Shown here one piece after another: positions 42,771-50,697 of a stretch of 64,000 nucleotides of DNA. How positions within the stretch are numbered: position 1 is the first letter of the stretch; the number at the start of each line of letters is the position of its first letter. Source of the stretch: CAVSJO01 sp963728445 (GTDB lineage Bacteria > Gemmatimonadota > Gemmatimonadetes > Longimicrobiales > RSA9); assembly GCA_963728445.1 (NCBI GenBank), contig CAVSJO010000006.1:248001-312000 (forward strand), in the 5' to 3' direction. The notes under the pieces were generated by a model. It searched no databases. It was given only the letters and a program-made list of their open reading frames with translations, and was not told where the DNA came from. Made by a program: the position numbers and the translations under genes.

Positions 42771-44584
42771 TCGACGCGCTCCGCCGCGCCGTCGGCGAGC
42801 GGAGGTGGACGTTCGTCGTCGGCCGTGGCGGGGCGGGAAAGACGACGACGGCCGGCGCGCTGGCGCTGGCCATGGCGGACGCGGGCGAAGCCGTGCACCT
42901 CGTCTCGACGGACCCGGCCCACTCCCTGTTCGATCTCTTCGGGCCGGGTGCCGGGCAGCGGCCCGGAGTGAGCCCATCGCCCTGCACCGAGCGCCTCCGA
43001 CTCGAGGAGCTCGACGCCGACCGGGAGGCCGAAGCATGGCGCCGCGAATACGGCGCCGACCTGGCCGTGCTGCTCGAGCGGGGAAGCTGGCTCGACGCGG
43101 GAGAGGCCGGGGGCCTCATCGCGCTGAGGATGCCGGGCGTCGACGAGGTCATGGCCGCCCTCCGACTGGTCGCCCTCGACGGCGAGGCCGGCGGCTGCGT
43201 CGTGGTCGACACGGCACCCGCCGGTCACACGCTCGGCCTCCTGGCGGTCCCGGAGCTGCTCGACCGCTGGGTCGACGCGTTTCGCGCCATGGAGGCGAAG
43301 GCGGAGGCGGTGGCGGAGGCCATGGTCCACCGCACGGTTCGGCTATCCGCCGCCCGGGCGCTGGACGCCCTCGAGGAAGCCAGACGCCGCTTCGAAGACC
43401 TGACCGCGGGCGCCGCGTTCGTCGTCGTCCAGCGGCCGGGCGGCGCCGGAGAGCCGGGAACCCGTCGTCTGGTCGAGGCCCTCGCCGGGCGCGGCGTGCA
43501 CCCCGTCGCCCGCGTCGTGGTCGGAACGCGACCGCGGGCGGACGACCACGCGGCGGGCGACGGCGCGGATCCGGCGGTGCTGGTCGCGCCCTGGATGCCG
43601 GAGGCGGCCGGCTGTGACGGATTGCGGGAGCTCGCTCGGCGGAGGGATACAGCAACGTCCGGGGCGGCTTCGGGAGAAGGACGGCGGCAGTCCGGCAGCG
43701 TGGCGCTGCAGCCCGCCCCCGATGCAGCGCCCGATCCGCGGGTTGCGGAGCTGCTCGGGTGGGGCGACACGCTGCTCTTCGTCGGAAAGGGGGGCGTCGG
43801 CAAGTCGACGTGCGCGGCCGCCGCGGCGGTCGGACTCGCCGAGCGGGCGCCCGTCATGCTCTATGGGGCCGACCCGGCCGGCTCCCTGACGGACCTCTTC
43901 GGCGTGGAAGTCGGGACGGAGCCGGTCGACGTCGCGCCGGGCGTGCACGCGTTGCAGGTGGACGCCGCGGCCGAGCTGGCGCGCCTTCGGGATCGGTATC
44001 GGGATCGGGTGGATGCGGCGTTCGAGGCCGTGGGACTCGGCGGCGCCCGACTGGACCGGGAGGTGACGCGGGCACTGCTCGACCTGGCGCCGCCGGGGGC
44101 GGACGAGATCTTCGCCGTCTCGGCGCTTGCGGAGCACGAGGGGCGACTCGTGGTGGACACGGCGGCGACCGGACATTTCCTGCGCCTGCTGGCGACGCCC
44201 GCGCTCGTGCTCGACTGGGTGCACGAGCTCATGCGGGTTCTGCTGCGTCAGGGCTCCGGGCAGGCGCTCGAGGACCTCGGCGGTCTTCTGCTCGAGACCG
44301 CGCGGAAGCTGCGGAGGTTCGAATCGCGAATCCGGGACCCTCGGCGGACCGGCGCCATCGTGGTCGAGAAGGGCGGCGCCCTCGTCCGGGCCGAGACCGC
44401 TCGCCTGCGCGCGGCCCTGGACGGCTCGGGTGTGGCGCTGCGAGCGATCATCTGCAACGATGGTGACATCGCCGGCCGGGGAGGATCCGGAGGCGTGCCA
44501 CGGATCGTCGCTCCGGAGGTGTGGCCGCCGCCCGCCGGTGCGGCGGGACTGCGGGACTTCTTTCACGCGTGGCGGGTCGTCTGA
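42767..44584 (+). CDS. Tandem ArsA/Get3-type ATPase embedded in the gas vesicle cluster
   Basis: 605 residues from ATG 42767. Two ArsA-like halves are fused. Half 1 has a deviant Walker A at 19-27 (GRGGAGKTT, signature Lys replaced by Arg), switch I STDPAHSLFDLFG and switch II DTAPAGHTLGLL. Half 2 has a canonical GKGGVGKST at about 340-348, GADPAGSLTDLFG and DTAATGHFLRLL. ArsA/Get3 family members hydrolyse ATP to move arsenite or target tail-anchored proteins. The CxxC zinc motif of Get3 and the arsenite-binding cysteines of ArsA are not visible. Overlaps on both sides tie it to gvp genes, so a chaperone or assembly role is the likely function. No gvpN is present. Confidence 0.88.
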   Translation: MIDALRRAVGERRWTFVVGRGGAGKTTTAGALALAMADAGEAVHLVSTDPAHSLFDLFGPGAGQRPGVSPSPCTERLRLEELDADREAEAWRREYGADLAVLLERGSWLDAGEAGGLIALRMPGVDEVMAALRLVALDGEAGGCVVVDTAPAGHTLGLLAVPELLDRWVDAFRAMEAKAEAVAEAMVHRTVRLSAARALDALEEARRRFEDLTAGAAFVVVQRPGGAGEPGTRRLVEALAGRGVHPVARVVVGTRPRADDHAAGDGADPAVLVAPWMPEAAGCDGLRELARRRDTATSGAASGEGRRQSGSVALQPAPDAAPDPRVAELLGWGDTLLFVGKGGVGKSTCAAAAAVGLAERAPVMLYGADPAGSLTDLFGVEVGTEPVDVAPGVHALQVDAAAELARLRDRYRDRVDAAFEAVGLGGARLDREVTRALLDLAPPGADEIFAVSALAEHEGRLVVDTAATGHFLRLLATPALVLDWVHELMRVLLRQGSGQALEDLGGLLLETARKLRRFESRIRDPRRTGAIVVEKGGALVRAETARLRAALDGSGVALRAIICNDGDIAGRGGSGGVPRIVAPEVWPPPAGAAGLRDFFHAWRVV

Positions 44585-45393
44585 TGGAAGAGGCAATCTA
44601 TCTCTACGGCTTCGTCTCCGACGGAGCGCCCGAACCCGACGCTCTCGCGGGCGTGAGTGGCGCAGCGATCGAGCTGATGCCGCTGCGCGGTGGCGTCTGC
44701 GCCGTGGTGGCGCGGGTCTCCGCAACGGACTACTCGGGTACGGCACTCGAGGAGCGGATGCAGGATCTATCCTGGGTCGCACAGCAGGGCGTGGCCCACG
44801 AGCGGGTCGTCGCGTGGTTCGTGGATCGGACGACGATCCTGCCTGTCCGGCTGCTGACCCTGTACACGGGAGACGCCGCGCTGCTGGCGGAGGCGGACGG
44901 CCGGATCGAGCGGCTGCGCGGCGAGCTGGACCGGCTTGCCGGCCTGCGGGAGTGGGATCTGAAGGTCTCCTATCGGGCGGAGGTGCTGGCGGAACATCTC
45001 GGGGAAGTCTCGGAGGGCATCGCCGCCCTCGATCGCGAGATCGAAGCGGCGCCGCCCGGGCGCCGGTACCTGCTGGAGAAGAAGCGTGCGGATCGGGTGC
45101 GCGTGGACATGAGCCGCGCGGCCCGCGATCGAGCCCGGGAGCTGCTCGACGAGCTCGCGAGCCATGCCCGGCAGGTGGTCGTCGTGCCGCCGCCGCGAAA
45201 TGCGGGCGAGCTCCCCGTCGTGCTCGCCGCCGCGCTCCTCGTGCCGGAGAATTCCGAGGCGGCGCTGAGAGACCGGCTGTCCGGCCGCAAGGAGGAGCTG
45301 GAGTCCCTCGGATTCGACATCCTGCTCTCGGGTCCATGGGCTCCGTACCGGTTCCTGCACGGGGAGGATGAGCCCGCGGAGTCGGACTCGTGA
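44584..45393 (+). CDS. gvpL: Gas vesicle protein GvpF/GvpL family (second copy)
   Basis: 269 residues from ATG 44584, overlapping the ArsA-like stop by one base (TGATG). The N-terminus IYLYGFVSDG and PLRGGVCAVVARVS fit the GvpF/L domain; the end reads ILLSGPWAPYRFLHGED, the family C-terminal signature. The middle is a long charged helical region (GEVSEGIAALDREIEAAPPG, EKKRADRVRVDM). By gene order (F-G-L) it corresponds to GvpL. It overlaps the next gene by four bases (GTGA). Confidence 0.9.
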   Translation: MEEAIYLYGFVSDGAPEPDALAGVSGAAIELMPLRGGVCAVVARVSATDYSGTALEERMQDLSWVAQQGVAHERVVAWFVDRTTILPVRLLTLYTGDAALLAEADGRIERLRGELDRLAGLREWDLKVSYRAEVLAEHLGEVSEGIAALDREIEAAPPGRRYLLEKKRADRVRVDMSRAARDRARELLDELASHARQVVVVPPPRNAGELPVVLAAALLVPENSEAALRDRLSGRKEELESLGFDILLSGPWAPYRFLHGEDEPAESDS

Positions 45394-45605
45394 GTCCCGA
45401 ACGCTCGCCGGCCCGGCGGGAGGAGGACGATCTCCTCGAGGAGCTCACACTCGCGGAGCTCGTGAACCGTGTGCTCGACCGGGGCATCGTCGTGACGGGC
45501 GACGTCGTCATCAGCGTCGCCGGCGTCGAGCTCGTCTACCTTGGGCTGCGCGCGATGCTCAGCTCGGTGGAGTCGCTGCGGGTCCGTGGAGGCGAGGACG
45601 GGTGA
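45390..45605 (+). CDS. gvpS: Gas vesicle protein GvpS-like (GvpA/J/M family)
   Basis: 71 residues from GTG 45390. The core LVNRVLDRGIVVTGDVVISV and AGVELVYLGLRAMLSSVESL follows the GvpA-family fold and closely resembles the S/M branch (VTGD, ISVAGVELVYL). It is a minor shell protein believed to shape or cap the vesicle. The C-terminal tail is very short. It is followed by a third GvpF/L gene after one base. Confidence 0.85.
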   Translation: MSPERSPARREEDDLLEELTLAELVNRVLDRGIVVTGDVVISVAGVELVYLGLRAMLSSVESLRVRGGEDG

Positions 45606-45606
45606 C

Positions 45607-46314
45607 ATGGGCACCTACGCCTACTGTCTCGTCGAGGCGGGCCTCGCGCCGCCCGAGGGGCTCGAGGGTCTCGATGGGGCGCCGGTGGAGGCAGCGGCCG
45701 TGGCCGAGCAACTGTGGGCCTGGACGTCCAGCCTCCCGGCGCGGCCCAAGGCGGACGTGGACGCCATTCGTATACACAACCGGGTGGTGAGCGCCGTCCT
45801 GGACTGCTGCTCGACCCCGCTGCCGCTGCGGTTCGGACAGTGGATGGAGGATCGCGACGCGCTGCTCGCGCGGCTCTCGGATCGGGCACCGGTCCTCACC
45901 CGGGCCCTCGCGAAGGTCGAGGGTGCCGTGGAGTACGGCGTCCGCGCCATGGAGGCGTCGGCCGGGGCCGCCGCCATGACGGAGGACGTGGTCCGGGCGA
46001 CGTCGCCCGAAAACGCTGAGAGCCCGGGCAGGGCGTATCTGGCCGCCGCCGCCGCGCGACTGCACGAGCGGGAGCAGGGCGGTGGAGCGGCGTCCGCGGC
46101 GCTGCGGGAGCTCGCCGCGCGGGTGGGCGGCGTCGTCCGGGACAGCGTGGTGGAGGAGGCGACGGGCCCATCCGCCGGCGCGGCGTCGGTATTCCTCGTC
46201 GACCGCAACGAAGTGGACGCGTTCCTGGAGCTTGCCCGCTCGTTCCGCCGGGAGCGCGCCGACCTTCGGTTCCTGATCACGGGGCCATGGCCCCCCTACT
46301 CCTTTGCGCCGTGA
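45607..46314 (+). CDS. Gas vesicle protein GvpF/GvpL family (third copy)
   Basis: 235 residues from ATG 45607. It starts GTYAYCLVEAGLAPPEG and ends RADLRFLITGPWPPYSFAP, both family signatures. It is shorter than the other two copies and has a helical middle rich in Ala and Arg. Which Gvp letter applies is unclear. The stop overlaps the gvpK start by four bases. Three F/L copies in one cluster are known elsewhere; they may bind different shell proteins. Confidence 0.88.
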   Translation: MGTYAYCLVEAGLAPPEGLEGLDGAPVEAAAVAEQLWAWTSSLPARPKADVDAIRIHNRVVSAVLDCCSTPLPLRFGQWMEDRDALLARLSDRAPVLTRALAKVEGAVEYGVRAMEASAGAAAMTEDVVRATSPENAESPGRAYLAAAAARLHEREQGGGAASAALRELAARVGGVVRDSVVEEATGPSAGAASVFLVDRNEVDAFLELARSFRRERADLRFLITGPWPPYSFAP

Positions 46315-46667
46315 CGATCGACGGAAGGGAGCACCACCCCGTCGTGGACGTCGACGATCCGGACCTGTTCGCCGCGGAGCTTTCGGAGCTCGCGCCGGGC
46401 CTTCCACAGAGGATCGACGCCTCTCCGGAGGACCTGGACGTGGGATTGGCCCGATTGGTGCTGACGATCGTCGAACTGATCCGACAGCTGCTGGAGCACC
46501 AGGCGGTGCGGCGCATGGAGGGCGGTGGCCTCTCCGATGAGGAGGTGGAGCGCCTCGGGCTCGCCCTCATGAAGTTGCAGGAGCGGATGGATACGCTTAA
46601 GGATGTGTTCGGATTGACGGGGGAGGACCTGAACATCGATCTGGGCCCTCTGGGCCGTCTACTCTAA
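46311..46667 (+). CDS. gvpK: Gas vesicle protein GvpK
   Basis: 118 residues from GTG 46311 (a longer in-frame option would overlap the F/L gene further). The GvpK family pattern is complete: RIDASPEDLDVGLARLVLTI, VELIRQLLEHQAVRRMEGG, LSDEEVERLGLALMKLQERM and LNIDLGPLGRLL. GvpK is an accessory protein needed for proper vesicle formation in several organisms. The first 20 residues are acidic and variable. gvpJ begins 16 bases downstream. Confidence 0.92.
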   Translation: MTIDGREHHPVVDVDDPDLFAAELSELAPGLPQRIDASPEDLDVGLARLVLTIVELIRQLLEHQAVRRMEGGGLSDEEVERLGLALMKLQERMDTLKDVFGLTGEDLNIDLGPLGRLL

Positions 46668-46683
46668 CCGAAGCAGATCCGAC

Positions 46684-47001
46684 ATGCCCGACCGCTACGA
46701 GCTGGGCCCCAGTCGCTCACAGGGACTTGTCGACATTCTCGACCGGATCCTGGACAAGGGACTGGTCATCGCGGGGGACATACGCGTCCATCTGGCGAAC
46801 GTCGAGCTGCTTACGATCCAGATCCGTCTGATCGTCTGCTCGGTCGACAAGGCTGACGAGATCGGCATGGACTGGTGGCGCTCGGACCCGTTCCTCACGT
46901 CTCGATCGCCCGGCGCCGGAGCTCTGGAATCCGTCGTCGACCGGCTGGAGCGGATCGAGCAGAGGCTGACGGAGCACGAGAGGCGAGCACTCGAACAGTA
47001 G
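46684..47001 (+). CDS. gvpJ: Gas vesicle protein GvpJ (minor shell protein, GvpA family)
   Basis: 105 residues. The GvpJ core is VDILDRILDKGLVIAGDIRV followed by ELLTIQIRLIVCSVDKADEI and GMDWWRSDPFLTS, nearly identical in layout to Priestia GvpJ (VIAGDI, ELLTIKIRLIVASVDK, GMDWW). A C-terminal charged helix (ALESVVDRLERIEQRLTEHE) extends beyond the usual end. GvpJ is thought to form the tips or cones of the vesicle. It precedes gvpA by 27 bases with GGGAGA between. Confidence 0.92.
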   Translation: MPDRYELGPSRSQGLVDILDRILDKGLVIAGDIRVHLANVELLTIQIRLIVCSVDKADEIGMDWWRSDPFLTSRSPGAGALESVVDRLERIEQRLTEHERRALEQ

Positions 47002-47028
47002 TCGCAACCCAGCAGGGAGAAACTGATC

Positions 47029-47322
47029 ATGGCGGTGGAACGCTCATCAGCTGGCAGCAGTCTGATCGATGTTCTCGATCGGGTGCTCGACAAGGGCATC
47101 GTCATCGATGCGTACGTGCGGGTCTCGCTGGTCGGGATCGATCTCGTCACCGTCGAAGCCCGCATCGTGGTGGCCTCGGTCGACACGTACCTGAAGTACT
47201 CGGAGGCGATCGGCGTGACCGGCATCGCTTCGAGACCCATGGTGACGCCGGGCAGCTCCGACCTCGACCGCATCATGGCCGAGAACGCGGAGCTCAAGAA
47301 GAGGTTGGAAGAGCTGAGCTGA
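47029..47322 (+). CDS. gvpA: Gas vesicle structural protein GvpA
   Basis: 97 residues from ATG 47029 (AGGGAGA upstream). The core SLIDVLDRVLDKGIVIDAYV and SLVGIDLVTVEARIVVASVD then TYLKYSEAIG is the GvpA signature; these helices and strands form the amphipathic ribs that make the gas-filled shell. Compared with the usual 66-75 residues it carries an extra 25-30 residues ending in a charged helix (DLDRIMAENAELKKRLEELS, leucine spacing compatible with a coiled coil). Being last of the gvp genes is unusual, since gvpA is often first. A histidine kinase starts four bases after its stop. Confidence 0.95.
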   Translation: MAVERSSAGSSLIDVLDRVLDKGIVIDAYVRVSLVGIDLVTVEARIVVASVDTYLKYSEAIGVTGIASRPMVTPGSSDLDRIMAENAELKKRLEELS

Positions 47323-47326
47323 AGCC

Positions 47327-49567
47327 GTGGCGCCGAGCTTCGCTCCGCCCGACTCCCTGCTGGTAGAGCTGCTCGACGGCCTCTCCCGCTGTCGGAGCTT
47401 CGGCGACGCATGCGCGATCCTCTTCGAGCAGGCCGGGGAGATAGCGAGCCTTCCACCGGCGCTGGTGATCGTCTGGCCGCACGACGGCGTAGCCACCGGC
47501 GGTTGGCGACTCGACGAGGCGGAGGTCGCCGCCTTCGCGGCCACGGTCGACGGACCGGACGGTCTGCTCGAGCCGGGTGAGCCGGGTGAGCCGGGTGAGC
47601 CGGGGCAACCCGGCCGCCGCTGGCGTTCGACGCGGCTGCCGGAGCTGCACATGCCCTCGGCGTACGTGCGCAGCTTCGACGCGGGTCCGCTCGTGCGTGG
47701 GGCCGCCGTGGCAATTCGGGCGGAAGAGGACGCCGAGCCGGCGCTGGATGCACTGGGCGGGATCCTCGACTGCTGCGGCGGCGTGCTCGGCCGTGTGGCC
47801 GCCTCTCCGCAGCCGATCCGCAGCGTGGGCGACCGCCTCGAAGTCCTGACCGGCATCATCAACGCCCTGCCGGATCCCGTCCTCCTCTCCGACGCGGAGG
47901 GCGGAGTCCTGCTCTCCAATGCCCGAGCGGAGCACCTTCTCACGGCGGGAGCCGAGGACAGCGGCGGGCGTCGCCGCGCAATCCAGATCAACAACCTCCT
48001 CTTCAGCTCGTTCCTGTCCCACGGCGTCGCGGCGGTCTCCGACACGCGCGAGCTGAACCTGGTGGACCCGGACGACGGCACGGACCTGCTCTTCGAGGTG
48101 CTGACCCTGCCGCTGCCCGGCTCGGCGGCCGGCGACGGAGCGATGTTCTCGATCCTTCGCGACATCACGGATCTGAAGCGCGCCGTCTCCGAGCTGGAGG
48201 ACCAGTTCCGGCGCTCCCGGGCCGCAGAGCACGGGGCGCGACGGGAGCGGGACCAGCTCAACGTGGTCCTGGAAAACGTCACCGATCCCATCCTCGTCAC
48301 CGACGAGAACTCGAACATCATCCTCGTGAACCGTGAGGGGGAGCGGCTCTTCGTGTCGACGGGCGCGAAGCCCGACAGCGAGCGACGGCGCCGCGTCGTT
48401 CGCACGAACGACACGCGCTTCAGCACGCTCATCAGTGACTTCCTCCTGCAACCGGACCGGCGCCGGATCGAGACGATCGGTCTGACGGACCCGGAGACGG
48501 GAACGTCCTTCCCGGCAGAGGTGGCGAGCAGCAAGATCCTCAACGCCCGGGGCGAACCGACGGCCATCGTGAGCGTGATCCACGATCTGACGCAGATGGT
48601 CGAGAACGAGCGCCTGGCTCGGGAGCTACGGCAGCTGAACGAGGACCTCGAGCAGCGGATCGAGCGGGCCACGGAGCAGCTGGCCGAGCACAACCGCCAG
48701 CTGGAGTGGCAGCGAGGCGAGCTGGAGAAGGCCTCGCGCCTGAAGAGCGAGTTCCTGGCGAACATGAGCCACGAGCTGCGCACTCCGATCAACGTCGTGC
48801 TCGGTTACACGTCCCTGATGCGCGAGCGGATCTACGGTGAACTCACGGATCAGCAGGAGGAGGGGCTCGAGCGCATCTACGCCACTTCTCAGCACCTGCT
48901 CGAGCTGATCAACGACATCCTCGACCTGTCGAAGATCGAGGCGGGAAAGATGCCTCTGCACGTGGAAGAGGTTCGGGTCGAGGACCTGGTCCAGGATCTC
49001 TCTGAGCAGGTGCGTCCGCTCCTCGAGAAGCGCTCTCTCGAGTACCGCACGGAGCTCGAGCCGGACATTCCGTCGCTCCGAACCGACCGCACGAAACTGA
49101 AGCAGATTCTGCTGAATCTGCTGTCGAACGCCATCAAGTTCACGCACGAAGGTCACGTCGCTCTGCGCGTCACTCGAGCCGGGGACCGCATCCGGATGGC
49201 CGTGGAGGACACGGGCATCGGGATGAAGCCCGAGCATCTGAAGACCATCTTCGAGGACTTCCGCCAGGTGGACCAGTCGGCGACGCGGGAGTACGGCGGT
49301 ACCGGCCTGGGGCTCAGCATCACGAAGAAGCTCCTGTCCCTGCTGGGCGGCACGATCTCCGTCCAGAGCACCGAAGGTGTGGGCTCGACGTTCATCATCG
49401 AGCTCTCCCCCGAGATGGACGCCGGCAGCGTCGACGAGCAGGTGCATCGCGCCCTCGTGGGCGTCGACCACACCGTCGTCGGGGGCGACGAAGCAGCCGA
49501 CGGCTCGCCGGTCGACCGCACGCGCAGGGCGGTCGGTCGTGTGGTCCGCAAGCTCGGCGGCCGATAG
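47327..49567 (+). CDS. PAS-domain hybrid-free sensor histidine kinase, downstream of gvpA
   Basis: 746 residues from GTG 47327, four bases after gvpA. An N-terminal region (about 1-170, GAF-like in length but not certain) contains a collagen-like GEPGEPGEPGQPG repeat near 85-97. Two PAS domains follow (about 185-290 and 320-425: ALPDPVLLSDAEGGVLLSNA; VTDPILVTDENSNIILVNRE), then a coiled coil, HisKA (NMSHELRTPINV, His 482) and HATPase (LLSNAIKFTHEG, VEDTGIGMKPEH, GGTGLGLSITKKL). No membrane helix, so a cytoplasmic sensor. The C-terminal tail after about 700 is charged. It lacks a receiver domain and a regulator gene is not adjacent. Confidence 0.92.
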   Translation: MAPSFAPPDSLLVELLDGLSRCRSFGDACAILFEQAGEIASLPPALVIVWPHDGVATGGWRLDEAEVAAFAATVDGPDGLLEPGEPGEPGEPGQPGRRWRSTRLPELHMPSAYVRSFDAGPLVRGAAVAIRAEEDAEPALDALGGILDCCGGVLGRVAASPQPIRSVGDRLEVLTGIINALPDPVLLSDAEGGVLLSNARAEHLLTAGAEDSGGRRRAIQINNLLFSSFLSHGVAAVSDTRELNLVDPDDGTDLLFEVLTLPLPGSAAGDGAMFSILRDITDLKRAVSELEDQFRRSRAAEHGARRERDQLNVVLENVTDPILVTDENSNIILVNREGERLFVSTGAKPDSERRRRVVRTNDTRFSTLISDFLLQPDRRRIETIGLTDPETGTSFPAEVASSKILNARGEPTAIVSVIHDLTQMVENERLARELRQLNEDLEQRIERATEQLAEHNRQLEWQRGELEKASRLKSEFLANMSHELRTPINVVLGYTSLMRERIYGELTDQQEEGLERIYATSQHLLELINDILDLSKIEAGKMPLHVEEVRVEDLVQDLSEQVRPLLEKRSLEYRTELEPDIPSLRTDRTKLKQILLNLLSNAIKFTHEGHVALRVTRAGDRIRMAVEDTGIGMKPEHLKTIFEDFRQVDQSATREYGGTGLGLSITKKLLSLLGGTISVQSTEGVGSTFIIELSPEMDAGSVDEQVHRALVGVDHTVVGGDEAADGSPVDRTRRAVGRVVRKLGGR

Positions 49568-49578
49568 GAGGCTCCGCG

Positions 49579-50697
49579 GTGCGACAGGCCCGGCCGTTCG
49601 CCCTGTCGGCGTTCGTGCTCCTCTTCCTCGTCCAGTCCCTTCGGACGCTTTACGCGGCGGTCCCCGTCCGCGCCGCCGCCGGCGACGTGCTTTCGATCGT
49701 TCTGGCCGCCCTCCTCCTGCTGCTCGCGGCATTGCCTCTGTCCCGCCTGATGGGCCGGGCGCCGGCCGTCGCGCTCGCTGCGGCCGTCGCGGCCCTCGCG
49801 CGGCTGGCCACGGTTCTTCCCGTCGGCGCCGCCCGCGCCCCGCTCGCAAGCCTCGCCGTCGCGGGCGGGCTTCTCTTCCTCGGCCTCGCCGTGGGACAGT
49901 TCGAGCAGCGAGAGGTCGTCGCCGCGCTGCCGACCGCCCTCGTCGTCGATGAGATCGCACGCGTCGCGGCGCCGGATCCGCTGCTCTACAGGGCCGGATC
50001 GTGGGTCGCGGTTCAGCTGGCACTTACCCTGGCCACCCTGCTCCTCGCCGCCTGGGTCGCCCGCCGCAGCAAGGACGCAGGCGGAGTCGGGCTCGAGCGA
50101 CGGGCGGGCGGGCTTCGCCTCCGCGGCGGCACCGCCGTGGGCTGCCTGCTCTATCTCGACCTCGCGCTCGTCGGCTCTCCTGAGCGCGTGGCCGGGTGGA
50201 CGGGCATTCCGTATCCGGCGGCGGCCTTCTTCCTGATCGCAACAGGCGCGGCGGCCGTTCTCGCTGTGCTCCTTCTCCCGGACCCGCCCCCCGTGCGCCG
50301 ATCCGGTGCCCTCGCCTTCGCCCTCGCCGCCGGCGTGGTGCCCGCCCTCGCCGCGGCGTGGCCATGGCTGGGCCGAGCCGGCGGCGGCTGGGGTTTCGCC
50401 GGCATCCTCGCACTCGCCCACGCCGGGGTTCTGCTGCTCTGCACCTGGGTGCTGGCGCCCGCCGGCGGACGGCGCGGCGAGTGGACGGCACTGCCGGGCA
50501 TCGCCGTCCTCGTACTACTGGCCTTCCTGGGCGGCGCCCCCGCGACGGGCGTGGCGGCCGCGCTGGTCGGAGCCGTCGTCCTCACTGCGGCCCTCCTCCT
50601 CCTTCCCCGCCCGCCGTTGTCCGAGCCGCTGGGTGCCTGGCCTCGCGGAGGCCTGGCGCTGCTGGTCCTGCTGCTCCACGCCGCCCCCATCTTCTGA
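49579..50697 (+). CDS. Polytopic membrane protein of unknown function
   Basis: 372 residues from GTG 49579, with GGAGG nine bases upstream and only 11 bases after the kinase stop. About ten to twelve hydrophobic segments are visible (e.g. ALSAFVLLFLVQSLRTLY, LSIVLAALLLLLAALPLS, ALAFALAAGVVPALAAAW, GGLALLVLLLHAAPIF). No signature of MFS, ABC or other known transporters was recognised. Ala, Leu and Gly make up most of the protein. Its position at the end of the gvp-kinase transcript hints at a link to the same physiology, but that is inference. Confidence 0.7.
   Translation: MRQARPFALSAFVLLFLVQSLRTLYAAVPVRAAAGDVLSIVLAALLLLLAALPLSRLMGRAPAVALAAAVAALARLATVLPVGAARAPLASLAVAGGLLFLGLAVGQFEQREVVAALPTALVVDEIARVAAPDPLLYRAGSWVAVQLALTLATLLLAAWVARRSKDAGGVGLERRAGGLRLRGGTAVGCLLYLDLALVGSPERVAGWTGIPYPAAAFFLIATGAAAVLAVLLLPDPPPVRRSGALAFALAAGVVPALAAAWPWLGRAGGGWGFAGILALAHAGVLLLCTWVLAPAGGRRGEWTALPGIAVLVLLAFLGGAPATGVAAALVGAVVLTAALLLLPRPPLSEPLGAWPRGGLALLVLLLHAAPIF

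Noticed and set aside
42767..44584. Identification of this ATPase as GvpN
   Set aside because: GvpN is an AAA+ protein of about 300-350 residues; the deviant Walker A (G-K/R-GG-x-GK-T/S) and DPAHS-type switches are those of the ArsA/MinD group.
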